DNA from: Agromyces albus
GTDB lineage: Bacteria; Actinomycetota; Actinomycetes; Actinomycetales; Microbacteriaceae
Length of the DNA: 64,000 nucleotides
Assembly (NCBI RefSeq): GCF_030815405.1
Contig: NZ_JAUSWX010000001.1
Location: forward strand, 3,720,001 to 3,784,000
Direction of reading: 5' to 3'
The translations under genes were made by a program, and so were the position numbers. The notes below the pieces were generated by a model. That model saw only the letters and a list, made by a program, of their open reading frames with translations. It did no database searches and was not told where the DNA came from. This document shows positions 1 through 8,339 of the stretch, piece by piece; position 1 is the first letter of the stretch; each line of letters starts with the position of its first letter.

Positions 1-756
1 CGCCATCATCACGCCCTGCGGGATGATCCCGCCGGGCCCCGTCAGCAACGTGAGCCCCGAGGTGATGGTGCCCATCTCGGCGTCGGTCGTGAACACGAGC
101 GGCCACAACAGGTCATTCCAGTTGTTGACGAACGTGAAGATGCCGAGGGTGAGCAGGGCGGGGACCGCATTGGGCAGGATGACACTGCGGAAGATCCGGA
201 ACTCACTCGCGCCATCGATCCGCGCCGCGTTGTCGAGGTCGCGTGGCAGCGAGAGGAAGAACTGCCGCAGGAAGAAGATGCCGAAGGCGTCGGCCGCGCG
301 AGGTGCGATCAGTCCGGCGAACGTGTTGACCCACCCGAGGTCGGCGACGAGCTGGTATATCGGAATCAGCGTCGCCTGGAAGGGGATCATGAGGCTCGCG
401 ATGATCGCGATCAGGAGCACCCGGCTGCCGCGGAAGTCGATCCGGGCGAGCGCGTAGGCGGCGAGCGAGTCGAACACGAGCGCGAAGAGGGTGACTCCGC
501 CGGCGAAGACCACGCTGTTCACGATCAGCCGGGCGAAGGGCAGTTCGTCGAAGATGCGCGCGAAGTTCTCGAGCGTCCACTCACCTGGCACGAGCGTCGG
601 CGGGTAGGCGTTCACCTCGGCGATGGGCTTGAACGCCGTGAAGAGGATGATGGCGATCGGAAGGAGTGCGGCCGCGGCCGCGAGCAGCATGCCGAGCCCG
701 AGGATGACGGATGCCGCGCGCACGCGACGCGGGCGACGGAGATCGGTCGCGGTCAT
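1..756 (-). CDS. Sugar ABC transporter permease, MalG/UgpE type (partial, runs off left edge)
   Basis: Inner-membrane permease of a carbohydrate ABC importer. The visible 252 residues begin MTATDLRRPR, carry an N-terminal membrane segment and several further hydrophobic helices, and contain the EAA-type loop that contacts the ATPase (AARIDGASEFRIFRSVILP). The C-terminus lies beyond the left edge. The ATG at 754-756 overlaps the stop of the upstream permease gene in an ATGA arrangement, so the two are translationally coupled. It completes a binding protein-permease-permease operon transcribed leftwards. No ATPase is seen; such systems often share a distant MsiK-type ATPase, but a gene just beyond the edge cannot be excluded. 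The substrate is not readable from sequence. Confidence 0.93.
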   Translation of the reverse strand, partial: MTATDLRRPRRVRAASVILGLGMLLAAAAALLPIAIILFTAFKPIAEVNAYPPTLVPGEWTLENFARIFDELPFARLIVNSVVFAGGVTLFALVFDSLAAYALARIDFRGSRVLLIAIIASLMIPFQATLIPIYQLVADLGWVNTFAGLIAPRAADAFGIFFLRQFFLSLPRDLDNAARIDGASEFRIFRSVILPNAVPALLTLGIFTFVNNWNDLLWPLVFTTDAEMGTITSGLTLLTGPGGIIPQGVMMA

Positions 757-1703
757 TGGGTGTCCTGCTCTCGACGGCCGAAGAAGACGAACTGCACGAG
801 ACTCAGGAGCAGCGTGATCGCCAGCAGCACATACGACAGCGCCGAGGCGAAGCCGAGCTCGAGTTCGCGGAAGCCCGACTCGTAGATCTCCATGACGATC
901 GTCTGGGTGGATCCGAACGGACCGCCGCCCGTCATGACGTAGATCTGGTCGAAGGCCTGTAGCGCGGCGATGAGGGCGATGATGAGCACGAAGGCGAAGG
1001 TGTTGCTCAGCATCGGCAGGGTGATGTGCACGAACCGCTGCCAGGCGTTCGCACCGTCGACGACGGCGGCCTCTCGCAGGCTTGCCGGGATCTCCTGAAG
1101 GCCCGCGAGGAAGATGACCATGTAGAAGCCGAAGTTCTTCCAGACCGCCACGAGGGCGACGGTCGGCATCGCGAGCGCAGGGTCCTGCAGCACGTTGCCG
1201 AGCTGGAGCCCGGCACCGCGCAGCCAGTAGTTGAGCAACCCGATCTGCGGATCGAGCAGGTACGACCAGGCGAACGCCGCCACCGCGAGCGACACCACGA
1301 ACGGCAGGAACAGCGCCGTGCGGAATGCGCCGCGCAACGGCAGGCGCGGATGATTCAGGGCAAGCGCGAGCGCGAGCGCCACGATCACCGCGGTGGGCGT
1401 GAACAGCGTGGCGTAGAGCCCGGTGTTGCCGAGCGCCCGGAGCACCGCCGGGTCGGTGAAGACCGTCGCATAGTTCTCGAAGCCGACCCAGCTCTCACGG
1501 CCGAATCCGCTCGAGTCGGTGAACGAGAGCCGGAACGCCGAGAGCATCGGCCAGGCGACGAAGGCCCCGAGCAGAACGAGCGCCGGCGCGAGGAACAGCA
1601 GCGCGAGCAGGCTGCTCCGGGAGCGCCGGGGGCCGGCGCCACGGCCGCCGAGCGGGGCGGGCGGCCGGTATCGCGCCGCCGGCTTGTGCAGGGTGGTGGA
1701 CAT
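753..1703 (-). CDS. Sugar ABC transporter permease, MalF/UgpA type
   Basis: A 316-residue inner-membrane permease, the partner of the MalG-type permease downstream. It has an Arg/Pro-rich cytoplasmic N-terminus, a first membrane helix at about residues 32-52, five further helices, and an EAA loop at about residue 211 (EAAVVDGANAWQRF). Length and helix pattern match the MalF/UgpA family (binding-protein-dependent transport inner-membrane component). It lies between the solute-binding protein gene, 66 bases upstream, and the second permease, with which it overlaps by 4 bases. It should be controlled by the operators upstream of the binding protein gene. The transported sugar is unknown. Confidence 0.94.
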   Translation of the reverse strand: MSTTLHKPAARYRPPAPLGGRGAGPRRSRSSLLALLFLAPALVLLGAFVAWPMLSAFRLSFTDSSGFGRESWVGFENYATVFTDPAVLRALGNTGLYATLFTPTAVIVALALALALNHPRLPLRGAFRTALFLPFVVSLAVAAFAWSYLLDPQIGLLNYWLRGAGLQLGNVLQDPALAMPTVALVAVWKNFGFYMVIFLAGLQEIPASLREAAVVDGANAWQRFVHITLPMLSNTFAFVLIIALIAALQAFDQIYVMTGGGPFGSTQTIVMEIYESGFRELELGFASALSYVLLAITLLLSLVQFVFFGRREQDTQ

Positions 1704-1769
1704 GGTTCTCCGTTCCGATCGGGTGGGGGCTGGCGCGGGGTTGCCGCCCCCACCCGGGATGCCGAACGC

Positions 1770-3026
1770 TCAGTCGGCCAGTGCGGCCTCGATCTCGGCT
1801 TGTGCGTCCGCCAGCAGCGTGCCTGGGTCATCGCCCGCGAGCGCTTTCTGCGTCGCCGTGTCCATGGCGGACAGCACGTCCACGCTCGCCGTCACGCCCG
1901 GCAGCAGCGGGCGGCCGGTCTCGGCGATCTCGGTGAGCGACGCGACGACGGGGTTCGACTCGACCGCGGAGGCGGGGATGTCTCCGCGCAGCGGCGGCCA
2001 TCCCGAGCCGAGCGACCACTCCGTCGCGACCTCCTCGCTGAAGAAGTAGGAGAAGAACGCTTCGGCGCCTTCGACCTGGGCGTCGTCGGCCTGCGCGGTG
2101 ATGCCCATGCCGACGCCGATCGCGCTCGCCGCCTGCGCCGCTGGGCCGGCCGGGATCGCGGCGATGCCGTAGTCGATGCCGCTCGCCTCGGAGATCGACG
2201 CCATCCACGGTCCGCCCACATGCATCGCCGCCTTGCCCGAGCTGAACAGCTCGTCGGCACCGATGCCGTCGAGCCCGGTCGGGGAGATCTTGCTCGTCGC
2301 GACGGCGGATGACCAGTACTCGAGCGTGGCCACGTTCTCGGGCGAGTCGATGACGGCCTCGCCGTCGGCGACGAGGTCGCCGCCGCCACCGTAGAAGAGG
2401 CTCGGCCAGAGACCGTTCGCGACGGTGGCGTGGTCGGGAAGGGCGAGCCCGTACTGCTCGGGAGTGCCGTCACCGTTCTCGTCAACGGTGAGCTGCGTGG
2501 CGACGGTCACCCATTCGTCCCACGTGGCGGGGAATTCAGTGATCCCGGCGGCGTCGAACAGCGTGCGGTTGTAGAACACCGAGAGGGGCACGAACCCGGT
2601 CGGCACGCCGAACTGGGTGCCATCTGCCGTCACCATGTCGATCGCAGCGGGCACGATCTCGGCGACGTTCTCGTCGTCGGCGTAGAGCTCGCCGAGGTCG
2701 ACGAACGCGCCCTTGTCGGCGTAGACGGGCATGCGCTCGGCGGGCATCGCGACGATCTCGGGACCTTCCTCTGCCGAGAGTGCGGGAAGGAGCGTGTCGT
2801 CGATGACATCCCAGGTCTTCACCTCGGTCTCGACGACCACCTCTTCCTGCGAGGCGTTGAAGTCGTCGACGATCTGCTCGAGCACGTCGCCATCGGCTTC
2901 CGTGTAGCCGTGCCAGAAGGTGATCGTCGTCGGACCATCTGAAGCGGGCTGAGCCGGGGCGCATCCGGTCAGGGCAAGCGCCCCGGCCGACACCGCGGCA
3001 AGTAGTGCCGTTGCCGTCTTCCTCAT
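1770..3026 (-). CDS. Sugar ABC transporter solute-binding lipoprotein
   Basis: A 418-residue extracellular solute-binding protein (family 1, maltose/glycerol-3-phosphate binding type) that delivers a sugar to the two permeases encoded downstream. It has a lipoprotein signal: basic start MRKTA, a hydrophobic stretch, and the lipobox LTGC with the lipid-bearing Cys at about residue 22. The mature part opens with TITFWHGYTEADG, typical of the family, followed by an acidic two-lobe protein. It is first in a three-gene leftward operon. A promoter with two LacI-type operators lies about 85-140 bases upstream, and a LacI regulator is divergently transcribed, so induction by the transported sugar is likely. 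Confidence 0.93.
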   Translation of the reverse strand: MRKTATALLAAVSAGALALTGCAPAQPASDGPTTITFWHGYTEADGDVLEQIVDDFNASQEEVVVETEVKTWDVIDDTLLPALSAEEGPEIVAMPAERMPVYADKGAFVDLGELYADDENVAEIVPAAIDMVTADGTQFGVPTGFVPLSVFYNRTLFDAAGITEFPATWDEWVTVATQLTVDENGDGTPEQYGLALPDHATVANGLWPSLFYGGGGDLVADGEAVIDSPENVATLEYWSSAVATSKISPTGLDGIGADELFSSGKAAMHVGGPWMASISEASGIDYGIAAIPAGPAAQAASAIGVGMGITAQADDAQVEGAEAFFSYFFSEEVATEWSLGSGWPPLRGDIPASAVESNPVVASLTEIAETGRPLLPGVTASVDVLSAMDTATQKALAGDDPGTLLADAQAEIEAALAD

Positions 3027-3110
3027 CGAAGTTGCCTTTCTGTGGTGACGTCGTCGTCATCCCGCTCGACGTCGTCGGGTTGGGGGGCGCCCTGCGTTAC
3101 GGGCGATGGG

Positions 3111-3189
3111 TAAACGTTGTAAGGTAAACGTTGTACCAGCATCTAAACCCAACCCGGCTCCAGTGTCAAGCGGTAGATACAACGTTGTA
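3111..3189. promoter_or_regulatory. Divergent promoter region with three LacI-type operators
   Basis: Two direct copies of TAAACGTTGTA lie at 3111-3121 and 3125-3135, and a perfect palindrome TACAACGTTGTA at 3178-3189. All share the CG-centred core ACGTTGT typical of LacI-family sites. On the minus strand a -35-like TTGACA (3164-3169) and a weak -10-like TTAGAT (3141-3146) with 17-base spacing place the importer start point on the paired operators, which suits repression. The third operator overlaps a -10-like TACGCT (3188-3193) for the divergent lacI-type gene, which suggests autoregulation. The repeats are seen directly; the regulator assignment follows from position. Confidence 0.8.
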
Positions 3190-3223
3190 CGCTTGCGTGG
3201 TGTCGAACGAGATCGGAGGACGA

Positions 3224-4243
3224 GTGAGTACGACGCTGCACGATGTCGCACATCACGCCGGCGTCTCCATCAAGACCGTCTCGAACGTCGTGAACGGGCT
3301 CGGCAGGGTCAGCGCGGCGACGCGCGAGCGGGTGCTCGCCTCGATCGCCCAGCTCGACTACCGACCCAACCTGTCCGCCCGCAGCCTGCGCTCCGGTCGA
3401 ACGGGCGTCATCGGCCTCGCCATCCCCGAGCTGTCACTCGCCTACTTCGCGCAACTCGCAGATGCAGTGATCGAGGAGGCCGAGCGACGCGACCTCGTCG
3501 TCCTCATCGAGCAGACGCGTGGCGGCGACCGTGCCCGTGAACTCGAGCTCCTGCGCGGCCCGCGACGACAGCTCACCGATGGGCTCATCTTCAGCCCGTT
3601 CGGCATGACGGAGGAGGACACCGAGCTCCTCGACATCCGCTCGCCGCTCGTCCTGCTCGGCGAGCGGCTGCCCGGCGCGAACGCCGACCGCGTGACCATG
3701 CGCAATGTCGAGGCGGGCGCGGCGGCGACTGCGAGCCTGTTGAAGCTGGGGCGTGAGCGGGTTGCCGTCATCGGCGCGCATCTCGATGCACGCCTCGGTT
3801 CCGCCGTTCTCCGCTACGAGGGTTACGTGCAGGCGCTCCAGGAGCACGGCATCGAGCTGCGCGACGAGCTCGTCGTGGAGGTCGACCTCTGGCACCGCAG
3901 CAACGGCGCCAAGGCGATGCGCGAACTGCTCGCGCGGGGCGAGCCATTCGATGCGCTGTTCGCCATGAACGACGAACTCGCGCTCGGCGCCCTGCGGGTG
4001 CTGCAGGAAGATGGCATCGACGTGCCGACCGACGTCGCGCTCATCGGATTCGACAACGTCGACGATGGACGCTTTTCGCGACCGAGCCTCTCGACCGTCG
4101 ACCCGGGTCGTTCTGAGATCGCTTCGATGGCGGTCGATCTGCTGCTCGAGCGTATCGGCGGCGCCACCACCGACGACGTTCCACCGCGCGAGCTGCAGTC
4201 GCCGTTCCGCATCATCGAACGCGAGTCGACCAGCGACGAATGA
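3224..4243 (+). CDS. LacI-family transcriptional regulator of the sugar importer
   Basis: A 339-residue LacI/GalR repressor. The N-terminal helix-turn-helix (LHDVAHHAGVSIKTVSNVVN, followed by the hinge helix RPNLSARSLRSG) is complete, with a periplasmic-binding-protein-like sensor domain after it and the usual C-terminal run DVALIGFDNVDD. I chose the GTG at 3224 because it has GGAGGA at 3215-3220 and puts the DNA-binding helix at the normal distance from the N-terminus. An in-frame GTG at 3200, preceded by TACGCT, is a possible leaderless alternative. It is divergent from the sugar ABC operon and sits beside three matching palindromic sites, so it almost certainly controls that operon and itself. 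Confidence 0.93.
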   Translation: MSTTLHDVAHHAGVSIKTVSNVVNGLGRVSAATRERVLASIAQLDYRPNLSARSLRSGRTGVIGLAIPELSLAYFAQLADAVIEEAERRDLVVLIEQTRGGDRARELELLRGPRRQLTDGLIFSPFGMTEEDTELLDIRSPLVLLGERLPGANADRVTMRNVEAGAAATASLLKLGRERVAVIGAHLDARLGSAVLRYEGYVQALQEHGIELRDELVVEVDLWHRSNGAKAMRELLARGEPFDALFAMNDELALGALRVLQEDGIDVPTDVALIGFDNVDDGRFSRPSLSTVDPGRSEIASMAVDLLLERIGGATTDDVPPRELQSPFRIIERESTSDE

Positions 4244-4312
4244 GATCGGTCGGTTCCGTCGTTCCGAACGCGTCGTCACGTCCCTGATGGCAGCGGATGC
4301 CGCGAGGCGGGG

Positions 4313-5323
4313 TTACTCGCACCCGCATGACTGACGAATCACCAGCGTCGCCGGCTGCACGAGACGCCGGGGGGCATCGACCTCTTTGTCGAGGACCTGC
4401 TCGACGGCGGTGGCGGCCATCTCCTGCACCGGTTGCTGCACGACCGTGAGTTGGGGATTGGTGAACTCGGATTCCTTCGTGCCGTCGAAGGCGACCACCG
4501 CGACGTCGCCCGGCACGGAGAGTCCCGACTCGTAGAGCGCGCGGTACAGGCCGATGGCCTGCAGATCGGAGCTGACGAAGACGGCACTCGGCCAGTTGGG
4601 ACCGGCGAAGAGTCGAAGGCCGGCCCGGTAGCCACCCGCACGGGAAAACGCGTCGCGAGCGATCGGCCCGTCAGGCAGGCCCGCATCTCGAATGGCCTGG
4701 AGCCAGGCTGCCTCTCGGAGCTCGATGTCGGCGCCGCCGCTGCCACCGATGATGAGACCGATCGTGGTGTGACCGTGGCCTATCAGGTGCTGCACGCCCT
4801 CATAAGCTCCCTTGAATGCGTCGACGCCGACGCTGTTGAAGGTGTGCACCTCGCGGAACGTATTCAGCAGAATCGTGGGTATCCCGGTATCGGGAAGAGC
4901 TGCGACATCCGGGCGCGCCAAGACGCTCGTGATGATGATGCCGTCGACCTGCCGTGCTGCCATGTTGAGGATGTGCTGCCGCTCGACGGTCGCATCGCCC
5001 TCACTGTTGGCGAGGATCAGATCGAAGCCGCGTTTGGCCGCCGCGTCCCCCACGGCGAGCGCGAATTCCGCCCACAGCGGGTTGTCGATCTCGGGAAAGA
5101 TGAACCCGAGAAGCCGTGTGCTTCCGGTTCGGAGGGCTCGCGCGCTGACATTGGGACGGTAGCCGAGCACGCGGATCGCGTTGCGGACGCGTTCTGCTGT
5201 GGCGGCGGCGACCGGCCGCGGTCCTTCGTTGACCACGTAGCTGACGACAGCGGTGCTCACCCCGGCATAGCGGGCAACGTCGGAGCGCGTGACTCGCTCG
5301 TGCGACGATGCACCGTTGGTCAC
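4313..5323 (-). CDS. LacI-family transcriptional regulator
   Basis: A 336-residue LacI/GalR-type repressor. The helix-turn-helix (SDVARYAGVSTAVVSYVVN) is near the N-terminus, followed by the hinge region RPNVSARALRTGSTRLLGF and a ligand-binding domain of normal length, ending RQSCGCE with a Cys-rich tail. The start is 15 bases after the stop of the Gfo/Idh dehydrogenase gene upstream on the same strand, so the two are probably one operon driven by a promoter ahead of the dehydrogenase. It may regulate that dehydrogenase or a distant sugar locus. No operator palindrome was recognised in the short gap. It ends about 70 bases from the convergent first LacI gene. Confidence 0.92.
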   Translation of the reverse strand: MTNGASSHERVTRSDVARYAGVSTAVVSYVVNEGPRPVAAATAERVRNAIRVLGYRPNVSARALRTGSTRLLGFIFPEIDNPLWAEFALAVGDAAAKRGFDLILANSEGDATVERQHILNMAARQVDGIIITSVLARPDVAALPDTGIPTILLNTFREVHTFNSVGVDAFKGAYEGVQHLIGHGHTTIGLIIGGSGGADIELREAAWLQAIRDAGLPDGPIARDAFSRAGGYRAGLRLFAGPNWPSAVFVSSDLQAIGLYRALYESGLSVPGDVAVVAFDGTKESEFTNPQLTVVQQPVQEMAATAVEQVLDKEVDAPRRLVQPATLVIRQSCGCE

Positions 5324-5338
5324 GGCTTCACATACCTC

Positions 5339-6571
5339 TCAGCTTGCTTGTCGGTCGAGTGTATTCGACGCGTCAGCCGAGGCTGGGGCATCCCCGAAAT
5401 CGGGGATCTCGAGGCGAGCGCCGCCCTGGAGAGCGGACTGGTGCGCGATGATGCCGGGCAGCGTGTACCGGGCAGCCACCCACGCGTTCACGGGAGGAAG
5501 GGTTCGATCGACGACGGCACGAACGAAGTCGTCGACGAGGAAGTGGTGGCTGCCTTCGTGCCCACTCGGAACGCCGTGATAAACCTCGGGGAGTCGATCG
5601 ACGTCGTGGACTTCGGCGTAGCCCGACACGAACGCCTCCCGCAATTCGGGTGCGACGTTTGCAAGCGAGGGGTCGTCGAGGGACATCGTCGGCTTGGTCT
5701 CGATCTGGTCGCTGATGTCGAAGACATCGTGCTTGTCTTGCCACACGCTGACCGTGGCAAGCTGCTCGAAACTGGCCTCGGTGCCGAAGTACCGGAACCG
5801 GGACTCCCTGATCTGCGAGGGGTAGCCCACGCGCCGCATCTCGTTGATGCGCATGACGCCGCCGTTGTCGAGCTCGAACAGGGCGCTGGCGTTCGAGAAG
5901 TCGTTGTCGAACTGGCTGATCTCCTTGTCGAAGACTCCGTCGTTGCGGTCGTCTCGGACTCCGATGCAGCTGACACTCACCGCATGGCCCGGGATCGCAC
6001 CCAGCACCCCACCGACCGAGTGGGTGGGATAGAGCATCGGCGGGTAGCTGGCGGTCTTCTTCCACTCGGCACCGCCGCTGTACTGGTAGGCGGAGTAGAA
6101 CCCCAGGTCCATGTCGTGGACATAGTCACCCTCGGCATAGAAGATGCGGCCGAAAGCTCCCTCGGCGACCTTCTTCCTCGCGAAGACGGTGGCCGGGTTG
6201 TAGTGACTGGTCTCGCCCATCATGTAGGTCAGACCGGTCTCGCGTACCGCGTCGATGATCGCCGAGATCTCCTCTTGAGAGATCGCCATCGGGACAGCCG
6301 AGTACACATGCTTGCCGGCACGAAGCGCCTGGACGACGAGCGGTCCGTGCGTCCAGCGCTGAGTGAAGAGCGCGATCGCATCGACGTCGGAGGCAAGAAG
6401 TGCCTCGAAGTCGGCAACCGTGCCGTCCAACTCTTCACGGTCCACCAGCTCCGTTGCCCTCTCGGGCAGCAGATCCGTCACCATGACGGCGCTCACGTCG
6501 GGGTGCATCTTGAACAGCGTGGCGAACTGGGCGGCGAATTGCCCAGCTCCCACCACTCCGATGGAGATCAT
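5339..6571 (-). CDS. Gfo/Idh/MocA-family oxidoreductase
   Basis: A 410-residue NAD(P)-dependent dehydrogenase of the Gfo/Idh/MocA family, which oxidises sugars or inositols or acts on related glycosides. The Rossmann start IGVVGAGQFAAQFATLF carries the GxGxxG-type nucleotide-binding turn. HVYSAVPMA occupies the place of the family's EKP motif, here without the usual Lys, and the C-terminal domain has a conserved-looking His near VDDFVRAV. A purine-rich AAAGG lies about 6 bases before the ATG. It heads a two-gene operon with a LacI regulator. The missing EKP lysine makes the reaction uncertain; a glycosidase-type or regulatory role is possible. Confidence 0.85.
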   Translation of the reverse strand: MISIGVVGAGQFAAQFATLFKMHPDVSAVMVTDLLPERATELVDREELDGTVADFEALLASDVDAIALFTQRWTHGPLVVQALRAGKHVYSAVPMAISQEEISAIIDAVRETGLTYMMGETSHYNPATVFARKKVAEGAFGRIFYAEGDYVHDMDLGFYSAYQYSGGAEWKKTASYPPMLYPTHSVGGVLGAIPGHAVSVSCIGVRDDRNDGVFDKEISQFDNDFSNASALFELDNGGVMRINEMRRVGYPSQIRESRFRYFGTEASFEQLATVSVWQDKHDVFDISDQIETKPTMSLDDPSLANVAPELREAFVSGYAEVHDVDRLPEVYHGVPSGHEGSHHFLVDDFVRAVVDRTLPPVNAWVAARYTLPGIIAHQSALQGGARLEIPDFGDAPASADASNTLDRQAS

Positions 6572-6627
6572 GTGAAGCCTTTCGAGGAGCGATTGCTCAT
6601 GGATGCCCTGTGACGATGGACTTGGTC

Positions 6628-6656
6628 ATTCTGACACCCTTGTCTACTCGTGACAA
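6628..6656 (-). promoter_or_regulatory. Candidate sigma-A promoter for the Gfo/Idh-LacI operon
   Basis: On the minus strand a -35-like TTGTCA (6651-6656) and a -10-like CAGAAT (6628-6633) are separated by 17 bases, about 57 bases before the start codon. An inverted TTGTC...GACAA pair overlaps the -35 and could be a regulator site. This is a consensus match only. Confidence 0.45.
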
Positions 6657-6741
6657 CTTCTCGGTGTCCGCGATCCACTGAGAAGAACCGGCCGTTTGCA
6701 ACCAGCACGCTACTCGCGTAGATGCATCCGCGCTCCACGAC

Positions 6742-7176
6742 TCAGAGCATCACCGAGCTGAGCAGCAGGCTCGTCTCGCTGTTCTGCACGCCGTGGATCG
6801 ACCGGATCGCGCCGAGCACCCGGTCGAAGTTCCCGAGACTGTCGGTCTGGATCTCCGCCACGAGGTCCCAGCTGCCGTTCGTGGTGTGCAGCGAGCGAAT
6901 CTCGGGGATGCCCCGTAGGTGGCGGATGACGTCGGTCGTGGTGCGCCCCTCGACCTCGATGAGCGCGATCGCCCGCACCGAGTCGAGGTCGTCCTGCTCA
7001 CGGATCACCGCGGAGAACCCGACGATGACACCCGAGGCGATGAGCCGATCGATCCGGCTGTTCACGGTGGCCCGCGTCACGTCGAGTTTGCGGGCAAGAC
7101 TGGCGATCGGCTCCCGGGCATCGGCCCGTAAGGCCGCCAGGAGACGCCGGTCAAGGTCATCGAGCGGGATCGCCAT
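6742..7176 (-). CDS. Lrp/AsnC-family transcriptional regulator
   Basis: A 144-residue feast/famine regulator. The N-terminal AsnC helix-turn-helix covers LDDLDRRLLAALRADAREPIASLARKLDVTRATVNSRIDRL (about residues 5-45), followed by the RAM effector-binding domain, with GVIVGFSAVI and RALIEVEG-like strands. The ATG at 7174-7176 is chosen because the protein then begins MAIPLDDLD, as relatives do; upstream residues of the longer frame are promoter-like. TACGGT lies 6 bases before the ATG, consistent with a leaderless transcript. It is divergent from the citrulline hydrolase-like gene and probably regulates it in response to an amino acid such as arginine or citrulline. Confidence 0.92.
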   Translation of the reverse strand: MAIPLDDLDRRLLAALRADAREPIASLARKLDVTRATVNSRIDRLIASGVIVGFSAVIREQDDLDSVRAIALIEVEGRTTTDVIRHLRGIPEIRSLHTTNGSWDLVAEIQTDSLGNFDRVLGAIRSIHGVQNSETSLLLSSVML

Positions 7177-7210
7177 GATCAGACCGTATAACACCCGCTT
7201 CACTTCTGCA

Positions 7211-7229
7211 CATTTGACTGGGCGAAATG
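7211..7229. promoter_or_regulatory. Possible Lrp operator in the lrp-ctlX intergenic region
   Basis: A short inverted repeat CATTT (7211-7215) and AAATG (7225-7229) separated by 9 bases lies between the divergent lrp-type and ctlX-type genes. Size and AT content resemble AsnC-family sites. This is a weak pattern with 5-base arms. Confidence 0.3.
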
Positions 7230-7301
7230 ACGCACTCAGCACATTGCCGCTGCATATCGCGCACTCGTACCGTGAGAGCAACGAGCAGAGGAGGCACGTC
7301 G

Positions 7302-8264
7302 TTGAGCGTTCAGGCGCCGAGCGCGGTCGTGCTCATCCGCCCGCACCGATTCCGGCCGAACCCCGAGACTGCCGTCGACAACGCCTTCCAGTCGCTCGAT
7401 CCCGGCCGTAGCGATGAGGAGATCGCACTCGCCGCTTATAACGAGGTGACGGCCGCGGCCGCGGCGCTCGAGAGCGCCGGCGTCGGCGTGCACCTCTTCG
7501 AGGACCCCGATGGCAGTCGCCCCGACAGCGTGTTCCCGAACAACTGGTTCTCGACGCATCCCGACGGTCGCGTCGCGACGTATCCGATGTTCACCCCGAA
7601 TCGACGAGCCGAGCGACGGTGGGACGTCATCGAGTTCCTTGAGCGCGAGTACGTCGTCGGCGAGGTGGTGGACTACTCCGGACTCGAACGCGACGGCATC
7701 TTCCTCGAGGGCACCGGCGCAATGGTGCTCGACCACGTCAACAGAATCGCCTACGTGGCGCGGTCGCATCGGGCCGACCCGGTCGCGTTCGAGCGGTTCT
7801 GCGCGGACTTCGAGTACGAGCCGATGCTGTTCGACGCGGTCGACGAGCACGGCGTGCCGATCTATCACACGAATGTGATGATGGCCGTCGCGACCGATTT
7901 CGCCCTGGTCGGACTCGACCTGATCACTCCGGCAGAGCGCCGGGAGGAGGTTGCGAGCCGCCTTGCCGACTCGGGCCGGGAGGTCGTCGTGCTCAGCGCG
8001 GGCCAGGTGCACGAGTTCGCCGGCAATGCGATCGAGCTTCGCGGCTCGCGCGGGCGGATTCTCGCGATGTCTCGCCGGGCTGAGGCGAGCCTCACCACCG
8101 CCCAGCGCGAGATCATCGAGCGGAGCTGCCGGATCCTCGCCGTTGACGTCGAGACGATCGAACTCGCCGGCGGCTCCGTCCGCTGCATGATCGCCGGCAT
8201 CCACCTCGATCGGCGGCCGAGGTCGCTGCGGCGCATGGATGAGGACTCTCCGCGGGGTTGGTGA
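7302..8264 (+). CDS. ctlX: Citrulline hydrolase-like protein (CtlX type, guanidine-modifying superfamily)
   Basis: A 320-residue enzyme of the arginine deiminase/amidinotransferase fold, closest by eye to the CtlX citrulline utilisation hydrolases. It shows VFPNNWFSTHPDG (about residues 77-89), the FLEGTGAMVLDH segment carrying the Glu-rich active-site strand, HTNVMMAV with the catalytic His, and GGSVRCMIAGIHL near the C-terminus with the nucleophilic Cys. The TTG at 7302 has an AGAGGAGG ribosome binding site 8 bases upstream and gives the natural N-terminus SVQAPSAVVLIRPHRF. The expected reaction is hydrolysis of citrulline or a related ureido/guanidino compound to ornithine, ammonia and CO2. 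An Lrp-type regulator is divergent. Dimethylarginine-type hydrolysis is an alternative. Confidence 0.8.
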   Translation: MSVQAPSAVVLIRPHRFRPNPETAVDNAFQSLDPGRSDEEIALAAYNEVTAAAAALESAGVGVHLFEDPDGSRPDSVFPNNWFSTHPDGRVATYPMFTPNRRAERRWDVIEFLEREYVVGEVVDYSGLERDGIFLEGTGAMVLDHVNRIAYVARSHRADPVAFERFCADFEYEPMLFDAVDEHGVPIYHTNVMMAVATDFALVGLDLITPAERREEVASRLADSGREVVVLSAGQVHEFAGNAIELRGSRGRILAMSRRAEASLTTAQREIIERSCRILAVDVETIELAGGSVRCMIAGIHLDRRPRSLRRMDEDSPRGW

Positions 8265-8282
8265 GGTCGGCCGTGCTCAATG

Positions 8283-8322
8283 CGAGAACGGACCCCCGCC
8301 GATCGGCGAGGGTCCGTTCTCG
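8283..8322. terminator. Bidirectional hairpin terminator
   Basis: A 13-base perfect stem (CGAGAACGGACCC at 8283-8295 with its complement at 8310-8322) encloses a second palindrome CGCCGATCGGCG. It lies between the convergent ctlX-type gene (ends 8264) and the sigma-factor partner gene (ends 8340), so it can serve both strands. Confidence 0.85.
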
Positions 8323-8339
8323 AGTGCGTCAGGCGCGGG

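Noticed and set aside
4433..6613. A 726-residue plus-strand open frame
   Set aside because: Antisense to the LacI regulator and the Gfo/Idh gene, both of which have clear domain motifs on the minus strand.
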